A stretch of 64,000 nucleotides of DNA from Phaeodactylibacter xiamenensis (lineage in GTDB: Bacteria > Bacteroidota > Bacteroidia > Chitinophagales > Saprospiraceae). The position numbers and the translations under genes were made by a program. This document shows, piece by piece, positions 35,107 through 45,242 of the stretch. Numbering within the stretch: position 1 is the first letter of the stretch; each line of letters starts with the position of its first letter. The notes below the pieces were generated by a model. The model ran no database searches, was not told the origin of the DNA, and was given only the letters and a program-made list of their open reading frames with translations. The stretch lies in NCBI RefSeq assembly GCF_000759025.1, contig NZ_JPOS01000039.1, positions 124,001-188,000 of the forward strand, in the 5' to 3' direction.

Positions 35107-37656
35107 TTATGCATCCGTATTCACTTCTTTGCTCAGTGTGATCTTGAGCCCGGTTTCATCATCGTTCATCACCGCTTCGAGGGTCGAGCCCGCGTCCGGG
35201 TTAGAATTGAGGATGAACTCCGCAAGCGGGTCCTCGATATACTTTTGAATGGCCCGGTGCAGCGGACGTGCGCCAAATTGAGGGTCGTACCCTTTTTCGG
35301 CTACAAACTTCTTTGCATCTTCGGACAAGATCAAAGTATAATCCATATTTTCAAGACGCTTGTGAAGGTCTTTCAATGTGATATCGATAATCTTAAAGAT
35401 ATCGTCCTGATCCAGGCTGTTGAAGATCACTACATCGTCCACACGGTTGAGGAACTCCGGAGAGAAGGTGCGCTTGAGTGCATTTTGAATCACACCCTTC
35501 GCGTTATCATCTGCGGCGCTCTGACGTGCCTGAGTGGCAAAGCCAACCCCCTGGCCGAAATCCTTCAACTGACGTACGCCAACGTTGGAGGTCATAATGA
35601 TCAAGGTGTTTTTGAAGTCAACCTTACGGCCCAGACCGTCAGTCAGCTGACCATCATCAAGCACCTGCAGCAAAATATTGTAGACATCAGGGTGTGCCTT
35701 TTCGATCTCATCCAGCAGGATAACAGAGTAAGGCTTGCGGCGGACTTTCTCAGTCAGTTGGCCACCTTCCTCGTATCCAACATAGCCGGGAGGCGCACCG
35801 ATAAGCCGGCTCACAGAGAATTTCTCCATGTACTCGCTCATATCAAGCCGCACCAGAGCATCTTCAGAATCAAAGATGTAACGGGCGAGCGACTTAGCAA
35901 GCTCCGTCTTACCCACACCGGTAGGCCCGAGGAAAATGAAGGACCCAATCGGCTTGGTAGGGTCTTTCAGTCCAACGCGGTTACGCTGAATAGCCCGGGT
36001 GATCTTAGTAATAGCCTCGTTCTGCCCAATGATTACGTTCTGAAGGTCATTGTCCATGCCTACCAGCTTCTTGCTTTCGCTTTGGGCAACTCTCCGGACC
36101 GGAATACCGGTCATCATGGAAACCACTTCGGCAATATCTTCTTCGCTAACGGGATAGCGCTTGGTCTTGACCTCCTCTTCCCATTGAATCTTGGCAAATT
36201 CCAGCTGACGGACGAGCTTGGACTCCTTATCCCGGAGGTCCGCAGCTTTTTCGTACTGCTGGTTTTTTACAGCCTGATTCTTCTGATCCTTGAGCTCTTC
36301 AATTTTCTTTTCCAGTTCTTCGATATGCTCAGGAACGTGGATATTCTTGAGATGCACCCGTGCGCCTACCTCATCGAGTACGTCAATCGCCTTATCAGGC
36401 AAGAAGCGGTCGCTGATGTAGCGGTCGCTGAGCTTGACACAAGCTTCGATTGCATCCTGAGAGTAATTCACATTATGGAATTCCTCGTATTTCGGACGGA
36501 TGTTGTCCAAAATATTCACCGCTTCCTCAGCGGAAGGCGGATCGACGATGACTTTCTGAAAACGGCGGTCAAGTGCACCGTCTTTTTCAATATGCTGACG
36601 GTACTCGTCCAGAGTGGAAGCACCAATACACTGCAATTCGCCACGCGCCAGAGCAGGCTTGAAAATATTGGAAGCATCCAGGCTGCCGGTTGCCCCGCCC
36701 GCACCTACGATGGTATGGATTTCATCAATGAACAGGATAACGTCCCTTGACTTCTCCAACTCATTCATGATGGCTTTCATCCGTTCCTCAAACTGGCCAC
36801 GGTACTTGGTACCCGCAACGAGCGCTGCAAGGTCCAGCATTACAATCCGCTTATTGAACAGGGTACGGCTGACTTTCTTCTGCATGATGCGAAGGGCGAG
36901 GCCTTCCACGATAGCCGTTTTACCAACACCAGGCTCACCAATCAGAATTGGGTTGTTCTTTTTCCGACGGCTCAGGATTTGAGATACCCGCTCGATTTCG
37001 TTTTCACGACCGATAATGGGATCCAGTTTGTCCTCTTCAGCCAGCTTGGTGATATCGCGGCCGAAATTGTCCAGTACCGGCGTGCGGGATTTTGAAGTCC
37101 CCTTACGCTGTTGGTAGCGGCCGCTGCCCTGCCCTTCATCATCCTCATAGGGATCATCCTGATCAGATGGGGTCTGAGCAAAAGGCTCGGCTGAACTTGT
37201 GAAGTCCTGTTCCTGACGGACATATTCCAGTTCTGCTTTGTAGATGTCGTAATCTACGTCAAACTGATTCAGTATTTTGGAAGCAGGGTTATCTTTATGC
37301 TTGAGGATGGAGAGCAGCAAATGTTCCGGGCTGATTTCATCGCTTTTAAGCATTTTAGCTTCCAGGAAAGTCACTTTCAGGACCTTCTCAGCTTGCTTGT
37401 TAAGTGGTAGATTGCCCACGTTGAGCGCAGTCTGCCCGCTGGGGATCCGCTGCACGGACTCTTCCACATTTTGCTGAAGCTCAGAAGGGTTGACATCCAG
37501 TGAATCCAATACCTTGAGCGCAAGGCTGTCTTGTTCAGCCATTATGCCCAATAGCAGATGCTCGGTTCCAATAAAGTCATGACCCAGGCGTATCGCTGCG
37601 TCCCGGCTTCTGGAAATGACCTGCTTTACTTTTGGAGAAAAACGTTTATTGTTCAT
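35107..37656 (-). CDS. clpC: ClpC-type ATP-dependent protease ATPase
   Basis: An 849-residue Hsp100 unfoldase. Order: two Clp_N repeats (residues 1-145), an acidic linker, the first AAA+ domain with Walker A GEPGVGKT and Walker [10 protein letters not shown], a UVR-like coiled middle region ([31 protein letters not shown]), and the second AAA+ domain with GPTGVGKT and [16 protein letters not shown], then the D2 small domain. It feeds substrates to ClpP in the cytoplasm. No mcsA, mcsB or ctsR genes lie next to it. The upstream 460 bases hold no gene and include the promoter. Confidence 0.97.
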   Translation of the reverse strand: MNNKRFSPKVKQVISRSRDAAIRLGHDFIGTEHLLLGIMAEQDSLALKVLDSLDVNPSELQQNVEESVQRIPSGQTALNVGNLPLNKQAEKVLKVTFLEAKMLKSDEISPEHLLLSILKHKDNPASKILNQFDVDYDIYKAELEYVRQEQDFTSSAEPFAQTPSDQDDPYEDDEGQGSGRYQQRKGTSKSRTPVLDNFGRDITKLAEEDKLDPIIGRENEIERVSQILSRRKKNNPILIGEPGVGKTAIVEGLALRIMQKKVSRTLFNKRIVMLDLAALVAGTKYRGQFEERMKAIMNELEKSRDVILFIDEIHTIVGAGGATGSLDASNIFKPALARGELQCIGASTLDEYRQHIEKDGALDRRFQKVIVDPPSAEEAVNILDNIRPKYEEFHNVNYSQDAIEACVKLSDRYISDRFLPDKAIDVLDEVGARVHLKNIHVPEHIEELEKKIEELKDQKNQAVKNQQYEKAADLRDKESKLVRQLEFAKIQWEEEVKTKRYPVSEEDIAEVVSMMTGIPVRRVAQSESKKLVGMDNDLQNVIIGQNEAITKITRAIQRNRVGLKDPTKPIGSFIFLGPTGVGKTELAKSLARYIFDSEDALVRLDMSEYMEKFSVSRLIGAPPGYVGYEEGGQLTEKVRRKPYSVILLDEIEKAHPDVYNILLQVLDDGQLTDGLGRKVDFKNTLIIMTSNVGVRQLKDFGQGVGFATQARQSAADDNAKGVIQNALKRTFSPEFLNRVDDVVIFNSLDQDDIFKIIDITLKDLHKRLENMDYTLILSEDAKKFVAEKGYDPQFGARPLHRAIQKYIEDPLAEFILNSNPDAGSTLEAVMNDDETGLKITLSKEVNTDA

Positions 37657-38119
37657 ATTTCTTTCTTCTCTTAGCCTGTTGGGTTACCCAAACAATATTA
37701 AAACTAATTATTCAAGAATACAAAAGAAGGGACTCTTTAGTTTCTTCTGTTTCTCAAGCTTAACAACGCACTAACATTTTAGTGAAATGGAATTTGGGCA
37801 AATAGGTTTTTGTAATTGGTTGAAATGGGGAGCGGTATATTAAAAGTCCGCCGAAAACACTACTCCTGAAAGATAGAGAAAATAATGCCAATCTTAAAAA
37901 CCTGCCATTATTTCCTGTATTGACCGATGACCGGCTGGTTTGGCAGGCTTTTCCCTCTTTACTTCTGCGAACAGAACACTAAAAACGGGCTCAGTGTTTA
38001 GGGTGTATGCTACCTAATGCCTGCAAGACAGGTAAAATATGCCGGACAAGCTAGGTAGACTGCCGCTTAATTGATATTTTTGCGTTCGCCCATAATCAAA
38101 ACGACAACCATAACACTAT
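37657..38119. other. Intergenic stretch between divergent clpC and STAS genes
   Basis: AT-rich, no gene recognised. It should contain the promoters of both neighbours. A near-match to the Bacteroidota -7 box (TATTGTTTG, minus strand) lies just above clpC, one base off the usual spacing. Confidence 0.4.
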
Positions 38120-38500
38120 ATGGAGTATAAAATAAAGACCGAAGAACGTTATACCGTCTTCACATTGCAGGAAGAAAATTTCAACTCCCTTATCGCTCCG
38201 GATGTCAAGTCTGAGCTTGTACTATTGGCTGATAAGGATGTGAAAAACCTGATTATGGACCTTTCTGAGGTCAAGTACGTTGATTCTTCCGGCCTCAGTG
38301 CTATTCTTACCGCTGACCGTCTCTGGAAGAAGATCGGATCGTTTGTGCTTGCCGGTGCCGGACAGCCAGCTGTCAAAAAGCTCATGGAGATTTCCCGACT
38401 GGATACCATCCTTATTATGGTACCCACTGTATCAGAAGCGATAGATTATATCTTTATGGAGGACATTGAGCGGGAGCTGAATGGTGATGACAGTGAATAA
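38120..38500 (+). CDS. STAS domain protein (anti-anti-sigma factor-like)
   Basis: 126 residues with a single STAS fold. The phosphorylatable serine is in KYVDSSGLSAILTADRLWKK, the usual site in SpoIIAA/RsbV. Such proteins bind and release an anti-sigma kinase. No anti-sigma kinase or phosphatase is encoded nearby. The pairing with ribonuclease Z is often seen in Bacteroidota, from memory. A terminator separates the two. Confidence 0.9.
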   Translation: MEYKIKTEERYTVFTLQEENFNSLIAPDVKSELVLLADKDVKNLIMDLSEVKYVDSSGLSAILTADRLWKKIGSFVLAGAGQPAVKKLMEISRLDTILIMVPTVSEAIDYIFMEDIERELNGDDSE

Positions 38501-38528
38501 ATAACTGGCAAAGGTTTTAAACTTAAAG

Positions 38529-38563
38529 AGGCACAGCTGAACTATTTTGGCTGTGCCTTTTTT
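38529..38563 (+). terminator. Terminator after the STAS gene
   Basis: A 9-bp perfect stem (AGGCACAGC / GCTGTGCCT) with a 12-base loop is followed by six T. The rnz start is at 38572, so rnz either reads through or has its own promoter within the hairpin region. Confidence 0.8.
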
Positions 38564-38571
38564 GTATCGGT

Positions 38572-39501
38572 ATGCGATTTGATTTAACCATTCTTGGCTG
38601 CAGTGGGGCTGTGCCTGCCTACAGGCGGTACCCAACCATGCAACTGCTCAATGTACAGGAACAGTTGTTTATGATTGATTGCGGAGAAGGGGCGCAGATG
38701 CGCTTTAGTGACTTCAGCGTGAAATGGGGCAAACTAAGCCATATATTCATTTCCCACCACCACGGGGACCATGTGCTGGGGCTGCCCGGGCTACTGAGTT
38801 CCATGGGGCTCAATCATCGTACCTCTCCACTGACTGTTTTTGGCCCGCCAAAGGTTGGTGCGTTCCTGGAGCAGGCATGCTCTTTTTCTGAGCAGTTGTC
38901 TTTTCCTGTGCACTTCGAATCTGTGGACCCCGATCGCAATGCCCTGGTGTATGAAAGCAGGCATCTTCGGGTTTATAGCCTGCCGCTGCGCCACAGTGTG
39001 CCGGCTACCGGTTACCTTTTTCAGGAAAAGGAACGCCCCCGTAGCATGCGGGGCGAGCTGATTGAAAAATACCAGATTCCTTATCAGGCTATTCCCGGTA
39101 TCAGAAACGGAGATGACTTTGTTTCATCAGTTCATGGCGTAATCCCCAATGGTGCATTGACTATTGCGCCCCCTGCACCCCGTTCTTTTGCATTCTGCTC
39201 CGATACTGCTTATCAGCCTTCGCTGACTGACTATATATATGGTGTGGATTTGCTGTACCATGAGGCTACTTTCCTGCAACAACATGAGGCACAAGCTAAA
39301 GAAACAGGCCATTCAACTGTGAAAGACGCTGCGCGGACCGCGTTGGAGGCCAATGCAGGCACCCTGTTGCTGGGGCACTATTCTACCCGCTACCCTGTGT
39401 TGGACCGTATATTGCAGGAAGCCGTGTCTGTCTTCCCGAATACGATTCTGGGATCAGACGGGCTTATTGTACCATTAACGACCCGGCCCGGGACCGGTTA
39501 G
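38572..39501 (+). CDS. rnz: Ribonuclease Z
   Basis: 309 residues of the metallo-beta-lactamase fold. The zinc motif is SHHHGDHVLGLPG. The family start LTILGCSGAVPAYRRYPTMQLL, the substrate segment RHSVPATGYLFQEKERPRS, FCSDTAYQPS and the C-terminal LLLGHYSTRY are all present. It trims the 3' ends of tRNA precursors in the cytoplasm. Length is standard for the short form. Confidence 0.96.
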   Translation: MRFDLTILGCSGAVPAYRRYPTMQLLNVQEQLFMIDCGEGAQMRFSDFSVKWGKLSHIFISHHHGDHVLGLPGLLSSMGLNHRTSPLTVFGPPKVGAFLEQACSFSEQLSFPVHFESVDPDRNALVYESRHLRVYSLPLRHSVPATGYLFQEKERPRSMRGELIEKYQIPYQAIPGIRNGDDFVSSVHGVIPNGALTIAPPAPRSFAFCSDTAYQPSLTDYIYGVDLLYHEATFLQQHEAQAKETGHSTVKDAARTALEANAGTLLLGHYSTRYPVLDRILQEAVSVFPNTILGSDGLIVPLTTRPGTG

Positions 39502-39593
39502 TAAATGCAAATAGCCTCTGCTGATTCTGTATTTTGGCAGATCAGGCATTTCTGGCTCAATTCACTGTGCGCTCTCTACCAATTGGCAGTTTG

Positions 39594-40283
39594 TTAGGAA
39601 AGCCGGCCGAGATCTCTGATTAAGATGGTGCGCCGGTTAAAGTAGATCAGGTTCGCTTTGCGAAGGTCATTCATGACTGAAGTAACGGTCTGTCGGGACG
39701 TTCCGGTGATATTGGCAATATCCTGCTGAGTCAGGGCATGCTTGATCAGCGTTTCGTAACCTACCCGCTTACCTTGCTTCCGGGCTGACTCCTTCAGGAA
39801 TTCAATGATGCGCTCGCGGGCATCTTTAAAGATCAGGGATTCCAGCCGCTGTTCCACATTCTGAAGGCGGTTGCCGATAAAATTGAGCACACGCATTGAT
39901 AGCTTAGGGTCCCGCCGCATCACATGTTGCAGCTGAATCATCTGGATTTTCAGAATTTGCGTATCCTTTTTGATGGCCACTGCAAAGTCTTTTCTTTTAA
40001 GTTCGCCTGCAAGGCAAAGCTCCCCAAACATACTCATAGGGTGGAGGACGTGCTTGATGATTTCCCGCCCGTCAGAGGAGTACCGTCCGATTTTCACTAC
40101 CCCCTTGATCAGGAAGAGTAAACAATCAGACCGTTCGCCAGACTGGTAAATTGTATCATGTTTTTTGAATTTGGTAAATTCGGCACGGGCGGCGAGATAC
40201 TCGAGCTCGTTTGCCTCTACGCCTTCGAAAAGCGGAAACAATTGTAGGAGCTCGGCGGTGTCTTTAGATTGAGATTTCTGCAT
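39594..40283 (-). CDS. Crp/Fnr family transcriptional regulator
   Basis: 229 residues. The N-terminal cyclic-nucleotide-binding fold has IYQSGERSDCLLFLIKGVVKI and HPMSMFGELCLAGELKR; a long dimer helix follows, then a winged helix with ALTQQDIANITGTSRQTVTSVMNDLRKANLI. No Cys cluster for an FeS centre is visible, so it is more Crp-like than Fnr-like, though a cAMP-binding Arg pattern is not clear. A long AT-rich stretch (to 40894) precedes it. Confidence 0.92.
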   Translation of the reverse strand: MQKSQSKDTAELLQLFPLFEGVEANELEYLAARAEFTKFKKHDTIYQSGERSDCLLFLIKGVVKIGRYSSDGREIIKHVLHPMSMFGELCLAGELKRKDFAVAIKKDTQILKIQMIQLQHVMRRDPKLSMRVLNFIGNRLQNVEQRLESLIFKDARERIIEFLKESARKQGKRVGYETLIKHALTQQDIANITGTSRQTVTSVMNDLRKANLIYFNRRTILIRDLGRLS

Positions 40284-40894
40284 CGGATGAAATGTTTTGG
40301 TGTTTTTGACACTACAAATATGAATCTAATACACCGGGGAAAAAACTACATAATTGCAACTTTGTTTGGGAGATAATGTCTATTGGAAATCTTTAAAGTG
40401 TTGAATAGTAGTGTTTTGTGATTTTGTTTTTGTTGTTATTGTTAGGGCGTGGCCGTTTTTTGTGCTGCTCTGAAAGCTTTTCTTTTAAGTATTGAGGTGA
40501 CAGAAAAACCGGTCTGGGGTATCATAATAGCTGTTGACGGCAAAAAATATATTTTTTCAGCCCTGTAGGATAAAAAAATATACAATTAGAAAAAATAAAT
40601 ACGAATATTTTACGGTTAATCATCCGTGGTATTAATGTCACAAATTATATAATGAGGCATTGAGTTGATTTGCGTAAGCCACTATATTTACAGTAGCACA
40701 AAAACTAAAGCCCAAATCAGCTAACATTTTAGAAGTCGCATTCATCTTGGCTGCTCCCCCCACTGCTTAATGGCAGGAATGACTTGTTAAAGCTGAAATT
40801 AAACACTACACACTCGAAATGTGACAGTGTAATCTGTCATATAAATGCTCGTTCAACACTAAGGAGAGTTTTTTGGTCATTAAATACCCAAACA
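40284..40894. other. Long AT-rich intergenic stretch
   Basis: It separates the divergent regulator gene and the metalloprotease gene. I see no gene, no strong hairpin and no recognised riboswitch. It probably holds both promoters and regulator sites. Confidence 0.4.
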
Positions 40895-42778
40895 ATGCAA
40901 AAACTGTCCTGCTTAATTACACTATGTTCTATCTTATTGGTTTCTAATTCAAGTCTCGCACAGTGTTCGCTCGTAACGGCTGCTTTCGAGGATTTGCTTG
41001 CACTTGGGACCACGATTGTGGAAGCCCGGGTAAAAAGCACTGCTTCCTTTTGGGGTAGTGCAGGAGAAATGATTTACACACGGTATGAGCTTGAGGTTTA
41101 CCAGGTATTCAAAGGGAATGCCGGTCGTTCCGTCGATCTGATTGCACTCGGCGGTGTCGTAGGTGATGTAGCTGTGAAGGTTGCCCCTGCCACTGAGCTT
41201 CAGGTAGGCGACGCGGGAATTTTCGCCCTCAAGCCCTCCGTCTACAGCTTGCCCCGAGCTTACCGGCAGGCCATGCAATCGGTGGTGCCACAAGGCGCTT
41301 TGGTCACTTATGATCCAACTGCTGAAGAGGCCTATTTTATGAATGGGAAGGTTATGTCACGGGCGGCTGTGTACGAAGCAGTTGCGTCGGTAACAGGTAC
41401 TCCCCCTGTGCGCGTCAGGGCGTTTCCGGCCCCGGTGTTAAACCGAAGTACGATGCCCCAGATCGATTCCATCACGCCCGAGTGGGTAGCAGCTGGTGTC
41501 GGTGATATTATAACCATTCATGGTGAAAACTTTGGCGAAGGGACGGGTACAATATTCTTCCGGGATGCAGACCGGGGCGGTCAGGGGTATACCGCCGCGC
41601 TTCCATGGCATATTGTATCCTGGACAACAACAGCGATTGAAATCAAGGTTCCCCATAAAGCCGGGTCTGGCACTCCCTTAATCCTTACAAGTTCCGGTGG
41701 CATTGGATTTAGCCCGTTTTCTGTCAATATTACCTATGCCTATAATAATGTGATGAGCTCCGGGGCATTCCATGAGCCCAAGCTTATCGACCACAACAGC
41801 CGGGATGACGGAGGGTACCTGTTTACCCTCAGTAACAATACGAATCACAATGGCGTATCCCTGGCAGAAGTGGAAGGCGCAATCGAAGCCCTCAACGCCG
41901 CTGCCGGTGCCTGGCAGGATTCAATAGGGCTACCAATCTACATAGGTGATGATTGCCCAATGGTCTCTGCAACGGTCAACGGCAGTTCCAACGATGGTCA
42001 GAATATCATAAGCTTTGACCATGACGAGTGGGATATCCGGGAGCAGCTGGGAGAACAGGTGCTCGCTGCCACCATTTCCCGCTATGCCCGTTGCGGCGAT
42101 TCTGAATGGGAGCTTACCGACGTAGATATGGTCATCCGGCGGGGGGCGCACCATAATGAAACAGATGATGTGGTCTGGTCCTTCAGCGGTACTCCTGCTG
42201 CCGATGAGCTGGATTTCCAGTCAGTGGTGCTGCATGAACTGGGGCATGCGCTTCAGCTGCAACATGTAGTCAATCCGGATGGTGTTATGCACTACGCTGC
42301 TACCTTTGGTGCTGCTAACCATGAACTGGGCTTTGAAGATGACATAGCCGGTGGTTTACATGCGATGATGGAAGGCCGGGCGTACAACCCTCCGGCAATT
42401 TCCTGCTTCCCGCTAGAGCATTTCGACCGTCAGCGGCGGTTAGGGAAGTACAATCCCAGCCACTCTTGTGCACCAGCAGGTGATGAACTCACAATAGAGG
42501 GGCTGCAATCTGGGCGCCCCCATTACGGCCTGGAAGTATTTCCAAATCCCAAACCCAAAGATACCCCTCTGCAACTATCTATTTATATGGAAGCGTCAGG
42601 TGAAGTGTCGCTTCTGCTCTTCAGTAATAACGGTCAACTGATCGCACAGCGCCAAGCGCAGCTTGCCCAAGGCAGGCACACCCTGGAGTGGCCTTTACCT
42701 GACGTACCTTCCGGATTTTACCAACTGTTGGTGCAGCACAACCACGGTCGCACGCCAGTGAAAATCGTGATACCTTAA
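40895..42778 (+). CDS. Secreted matrixin-like metalloprotease with T9SS sorting tail
   Basis: A 627-residue exported protein. MQKLSCLITLCSILLVSNSSLAQ is a signal peptide. Residues 25-180 resemble an NTR-like fold (VEARVKSTASFWG). An IPT/TIG domain follows (PQIDSITPEWVAAGVGDIITIHGENFGEGT). The protease domain has the zinc motif HELGHALQLQH (HExxHxxxxxH with Gln for the usual Gly) and a Met-turn-like VMHYA. The end, LEVFPNPKPKDTPLQLSI onward to VKIVIP, is a type A T9SS C-terminal signal. It is likely released or anchored at the cell surface. The start at 40895 is chosen for the signal peptide. Confidence 0.9.
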   Translation: MQKLSCLITLCSILLVSNSSLAQCSLVTAAFEDLLALGTTIVEARVKSTASFWGSAGEMIYTRYELEVYQVFKGNAGRSVDLIALGGVVGDVAVKVAPATELQVGDAGIFALKPSVYSLPRAYRQAMQSVVPQGALVTYDPTAEEAYFMNGKVMSRAAVYEAVASVTGTPPVRVRAFPAPVLNRSTMPQIDSITPEWVAAGVGDIITIHGENFGEGTGTIFFRDADRGGQGYTAALPWHIVSWTTTAIEIKVPHKAGSGTPLILTSSGGIGFSPFSVNITYAYNNVMSSGAFHEPKLIDHNSRDDGGYLFTLSNNTNHNGVSLAEVEGAIEALNAAAGAWQDSIGLPIYIGDDCPMVSATVNGSSNDGQNIISFDHDEWDIREQLGEQVLAATISRYARCGDSEWELTDVDMVIRRGAHHNETDDVVWSFSGTPAADELDFQSVVLHELGHALQLQHVVNPDGVMHYAATFGAANHELGFEDDIAGGLHAMMEGRAYNPPAISCFPLEHFDRQRRLGKYNPSHSCAPAGDELTIEGLQSGRPHYGLEVFPNPKPKDTPLQLSIYMEASGEVSLLLFSNNGQLIAQRQAQLAQGRHTLEWPLPDVPSGFYQLLVQHNHGRTPVKIVIP

Positions 42779-42807
42779 AAATTAGCTTTAAGCAGGCAAT
42801 TTTTGCG

Positions 42808-42842
42808 CTCCCCGCACCCTTGTTGGTGGCGGGGAGTTTTGC
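42808..42842 (+). terminator. Terminator after the metalloprotease gene
   Basis: An eight-pair GC-rich stem (CTCCCCGC / GCGGGGAG), extended by ACC/GGT past a bulge, is followed by TTTTGCTTTTT. The 260 bases from here to dinB hold no gene. Confidence 0.8.
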
Positions 42843-43100
42843 TTTTTGGGCACCGCTGCGTAGGTATGGCAAATTGCACAAAACAGGAAGTGACCACCGG
42901 CTACCAATACCAGGGGGCAACCCTCTGCACTTAAGCGCGATAGCTGCTGGGGTAGAGCTTCCTGCTCTGCTCCAGCTTATCCACGAATGCTACCAGGCTA
43001 TTCAAGTAGTGCAATTTGTTACGCACACCAACGCTACCGGCCGTCTGCCTGATCTGAAGTTTTTCCGTAATTTTAGCCGGAGGCCGATTATCTTACACAC

Positions 43101-44222
43101 ATGGAGTCTAGCCGGAAAATCATTCATATCGACATGGATGCCTTTTATGCATCGGTAGAGCAGCGCGACCGCCCCGAGCTGAAGGGTAAGCCTGTGGCGG
43201 TGGGAGGCTCCAGCCTTCGGGGCGTGGTCGCTTCTGCCAGCTATGAAGCGCGCAAGTACGGCGTTCGTTCGGCTATGCCCAGTGTTACTGCAAAGCGCTT
43301 GTGCCCCGACCTGGTTTTTGTCAAATCGCGCTTTGATGTCTATCGCGCTGTTTCTCAGCAGATCCGAGCTATTTTTGAAGACTATACGGAGCTGGTGGAG
43401 CCTTTGTCGCTCGATGAAGCCTATCTTGATGTCACAGAGCCACTGCGGGGCCCAAGGTCTGCTACGCTGATTGCCGGGGAGATCCGCAAGCGTATTGAGG
43501 CAGAGACGGGTCTGACGGCATCGGCAGGCATATCGTTTAACAAGTTTCTGGCGAAGGTGGCGAGCGACATCAACAAGCCGAACGGGATGAAGGTCATCCC
43601 ACCGGAAGAAGCCCTGGCGTTTTTGGAAGAACTGGATATTGAAGCCTTCCATGGCATCGGCAAAGTGACGGCCACGAAAATGCGGCGCATGGGCATCTTC
43701 AAGGGGCGGGATTTGAAAGCCCTTTCGGAAATCGAAATGGTGCAGCGGTTCGGGAAAGTAGGGCGGCATTACTACCGCATCGTCCGCGCAGAGGACCACC
43801 GCCCGGTCAACCCCAACCGCATCCGCAAATCCATTGGTGCGGAGCGTACCTTTAAGGAAAACCTGACCAAGGTAGCGGATATGGAAGAAAAGCTGGCTTA
43901 CCTCTGTCAGGTGGTGCATCAGTACATGGAGAAAAGCGACAACTTTGGGCGTACTGTGACGTTAAAAGCCAAAACGCCGGACTTCAAAATCCTGACCCGC
44001 AGCCGCACTTTCAACCGCGAAGTGAGAAAAGAGGCCACCCTGCTGCGCACCGTGCGGGAGCTCTTGCTGGAGCACCTGGAGGAAATAGGCCAGGTGAGGT
44101 TGCTCGGCGTTGCAGTGTCTAACCTCTCCAAAGAGCAGGAAAGCCTGGGCATTCAGCTGGAGCTGGATTTCCCGGGTGCGAAAGGGAGTGCAAACGAAAC
44201 AAATGGAACTGATCATCTTTGA
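43101..44222 (+). CDS. dinB: DNA polymerase IV
   Basis: A 373-residue Y-family translesion polymerase. Catalytic acidic residues are seen in HIDMDAFYASVEQRD and SLDEAYLDVTEPL. The steric-gate neighbourhood, the helix-hairpin-helix GIGKVTATKMRRMGI and a little-finger domain (IGAERTFKENLTKV) are present. The last residues may hold a weak clamp-binding motif (QLELDFPG). It extends mismatched or damaged primers in the cytoplasm. The stop lies inside the start of the next gene (20-base overlap), suggesting coupling. Confidence 0.96.
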   Translation: MESSRKIIHIDMDAFYASVEQRDRPELKGKPVAVGGSSLRGVVASASYEARKYGVRSAMPSVTAKRLCPDLVFVKSRFDVYRAVSQQIRAIFEDYTELVEPLSLDEAYLDVTEPLRGPRSATLIAGEIRKRIEAETGLTASAGISFNKFLAKVASDINKPNGMKVIPPEEALAFLEELDIEAFHGIGKVTATKMRRMGIFKGRDLKALSEIEMVQRFGKVGRHYYRIVRAEDHRPVNPNRIRKSIGAERTFKENLTKVADMEEKLAYLCQVVHQYMEKSDNFGRTVTLKAKTPDFKILTRSRTFNREVRKEATLLRTVRELLLEHLEEIGQVRLLGVAVSNLSKEQESLGIQLELDFPGAKGSANETNGTDHL

Positions 44223-44898
44223 TGTTGACGGCACCCTGGTCTACTCTGATAAACGGGACAGCCGTGTCTTTGCCCAAACCTACGAATCGGTCTACCAAAA
44301 ACCTTTTCCCAGCATCGACTGGCGCCAATTTCCTCATGTAACCGACAATATCATCTTCGGCACGGTCATTCGGCAGCATTTTCAACGGACACCATCTACA
44401 GAAGAAACCGCAGATTTCCAAGCCATATATATGGATGCGCTGCGCAGGGAAAGGCAAAAACAGCCTGAGCATTTCCGGGAAGTGCCCGGAGCCAGGCAAG
44501 CCATCAGGCAGCTGCAGCAAACCGACCGGCTGATCGGTATAGGTACCGGTGGCTGGAAAACGCCGGCCCACATCAAGCTCTCGCACGTAGGCATTACGGT
44601 GGAAGACCGGCTCTTCAGCGGCGGAGACAACAAGCCCAACCGGGAAGCCATCCTGGAGGAAACCATCGCTGCTGCGGAAGACCTGAATGGCGGCGCACTG
44701 TCGAGGATCGTCTACCTGGGGGATGCCGAATGGGACGTTGCCACCACGCGGAACCTTCAGATTGACTTCGTTGGCGTACGCCATCTTGGCGATTTGGATA
44801 CCCTCCACGCTATCGGGGCAGAGACCGTTATTCAGGATTACACCTGTTATGCCACTTTTGAGGCCGCGCTGCAGGCTGCCCGCCCACCGAAAAAATAA
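44203..44898 (+). CDS. HAD-superfamily hydrolase
   Basis: A 231-residue phosphatase-like protein starting MELIIFDVDGTLVYSDKRDS; the Asp pair in DVDGT is motif I. Motif II is GIGTGGW, and motif IV is YLGDAEWDV. A helical cap (residues 20-100) places it with the phosphoglycolate-phosphatase-like group. Substrate unknown. It overlaps the end of dinB by 20 bases in another frame; the ATG at 44203 gives the family start. Confidence 0.9.
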   Translation: MELIIFDVDGTLVYSDKRDSRVFAQTYESVYQKPFPSIDWRQFPHVTDNIIFGTVIRQHFQRTPSTEETADFQAIYMDALRRERQKQPEHFREVPGARQAIRQLQQTDRLIGIGTGGWKTPAHIKLSHVGITVEDRLFSGGDNKPNREAILEETIAAAEDLNGGALSRIVYLGDAEWDVATTRNLQIDFVGVRHLGDLDTLHAIGAETVIQDYTCYATFEAALQAARPPKK

Positions 44899-45063
44899 GT
44901 CAGATTGGAAACTATTTTGCCCAAGTTCCTGTTTTTCAATCGTCTGTGTAGCAGGGGGGCGAAAAGGATGAAAAAAATAAAATTTCTCCTTTGTTTTTTC
45001 CGCCAAACTGCCCTATATTTGCAACGCCTTACGAAAAAGGCACCGCAACATAGCCAATTTTAG

Positions 45064-45137
45064 GAACCCGTAGCTCAGTTGGCTAGAGCACTTGACTTTT
45101 AATCAAGGGGTCCTGGGTTCGAGCCCCAGCGGGTTCA
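45064..45137 (+). tRNA. trnK: tRNA-Lys (anticodon TTT)
   Basis: The acceptor arms GAACCCG and CGGGTTC pair fully. The D arm has AGCTCAGTTGGCTAGAGC, the anticodon stem CTTGA/TCAAG encloses CTTTTAA with anticodon TTT, and the T arm is CTGGG-TTCGAGC-CCCAG. CCA is not encoded. Its 3' end and the following bases recur at 59575-59603. Confidence 0.97.
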
Positions 45138-45157
45138 CAACGAAAGCCTTCAGCATA
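45129..45157 (+). repeat. Left end of a 14.4-kb island: direct repeat with 59575-59603
   Basis: Twenty-eight of 29 bases here (GCGGGTTCA, one mismatch, AACGAAAGCCTTCAGCATA) recur at 59575. The repeat covers the last nine bases of the tRNA gene and stops in the loop of its terminator. This is the usual footprint of site-specific integration at a tRNA 3' end. Confidence 0.75.
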
Positions 45158-45176
45158 ACGCTGAGGGCTTTTTTTA
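45145..45176 (+). terminator. Terminator of tRNA-Lys
   Basis: A ten-pair stem with one wobble (AGCCTTCAGC / GCTGAGGGCT) and a five-base loop is followed by seven T. The copy at 59590 keeps only the left half of this hairpin. Confidence 0.85.
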
Positions 45177-45242
45177 TGCCCCAAACCGATATGGTGTGAT
45201 TGAGGGATTTTTCAGTGTGTTCGGTGTTTTCCGTGATACCCG

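Noticed and set aside
35245-36750. 501-codon frame antisense to clpC
   Set aside because: It mirrors the strongly conserved ClpC frame; codon bias of a GC-balanced gene can keep the antisense frame open.
42820-43158. 112-codon plus-strand frame before dinB
   Set aside because: It starts within a terminator and overlaps dinB; no family pattern.
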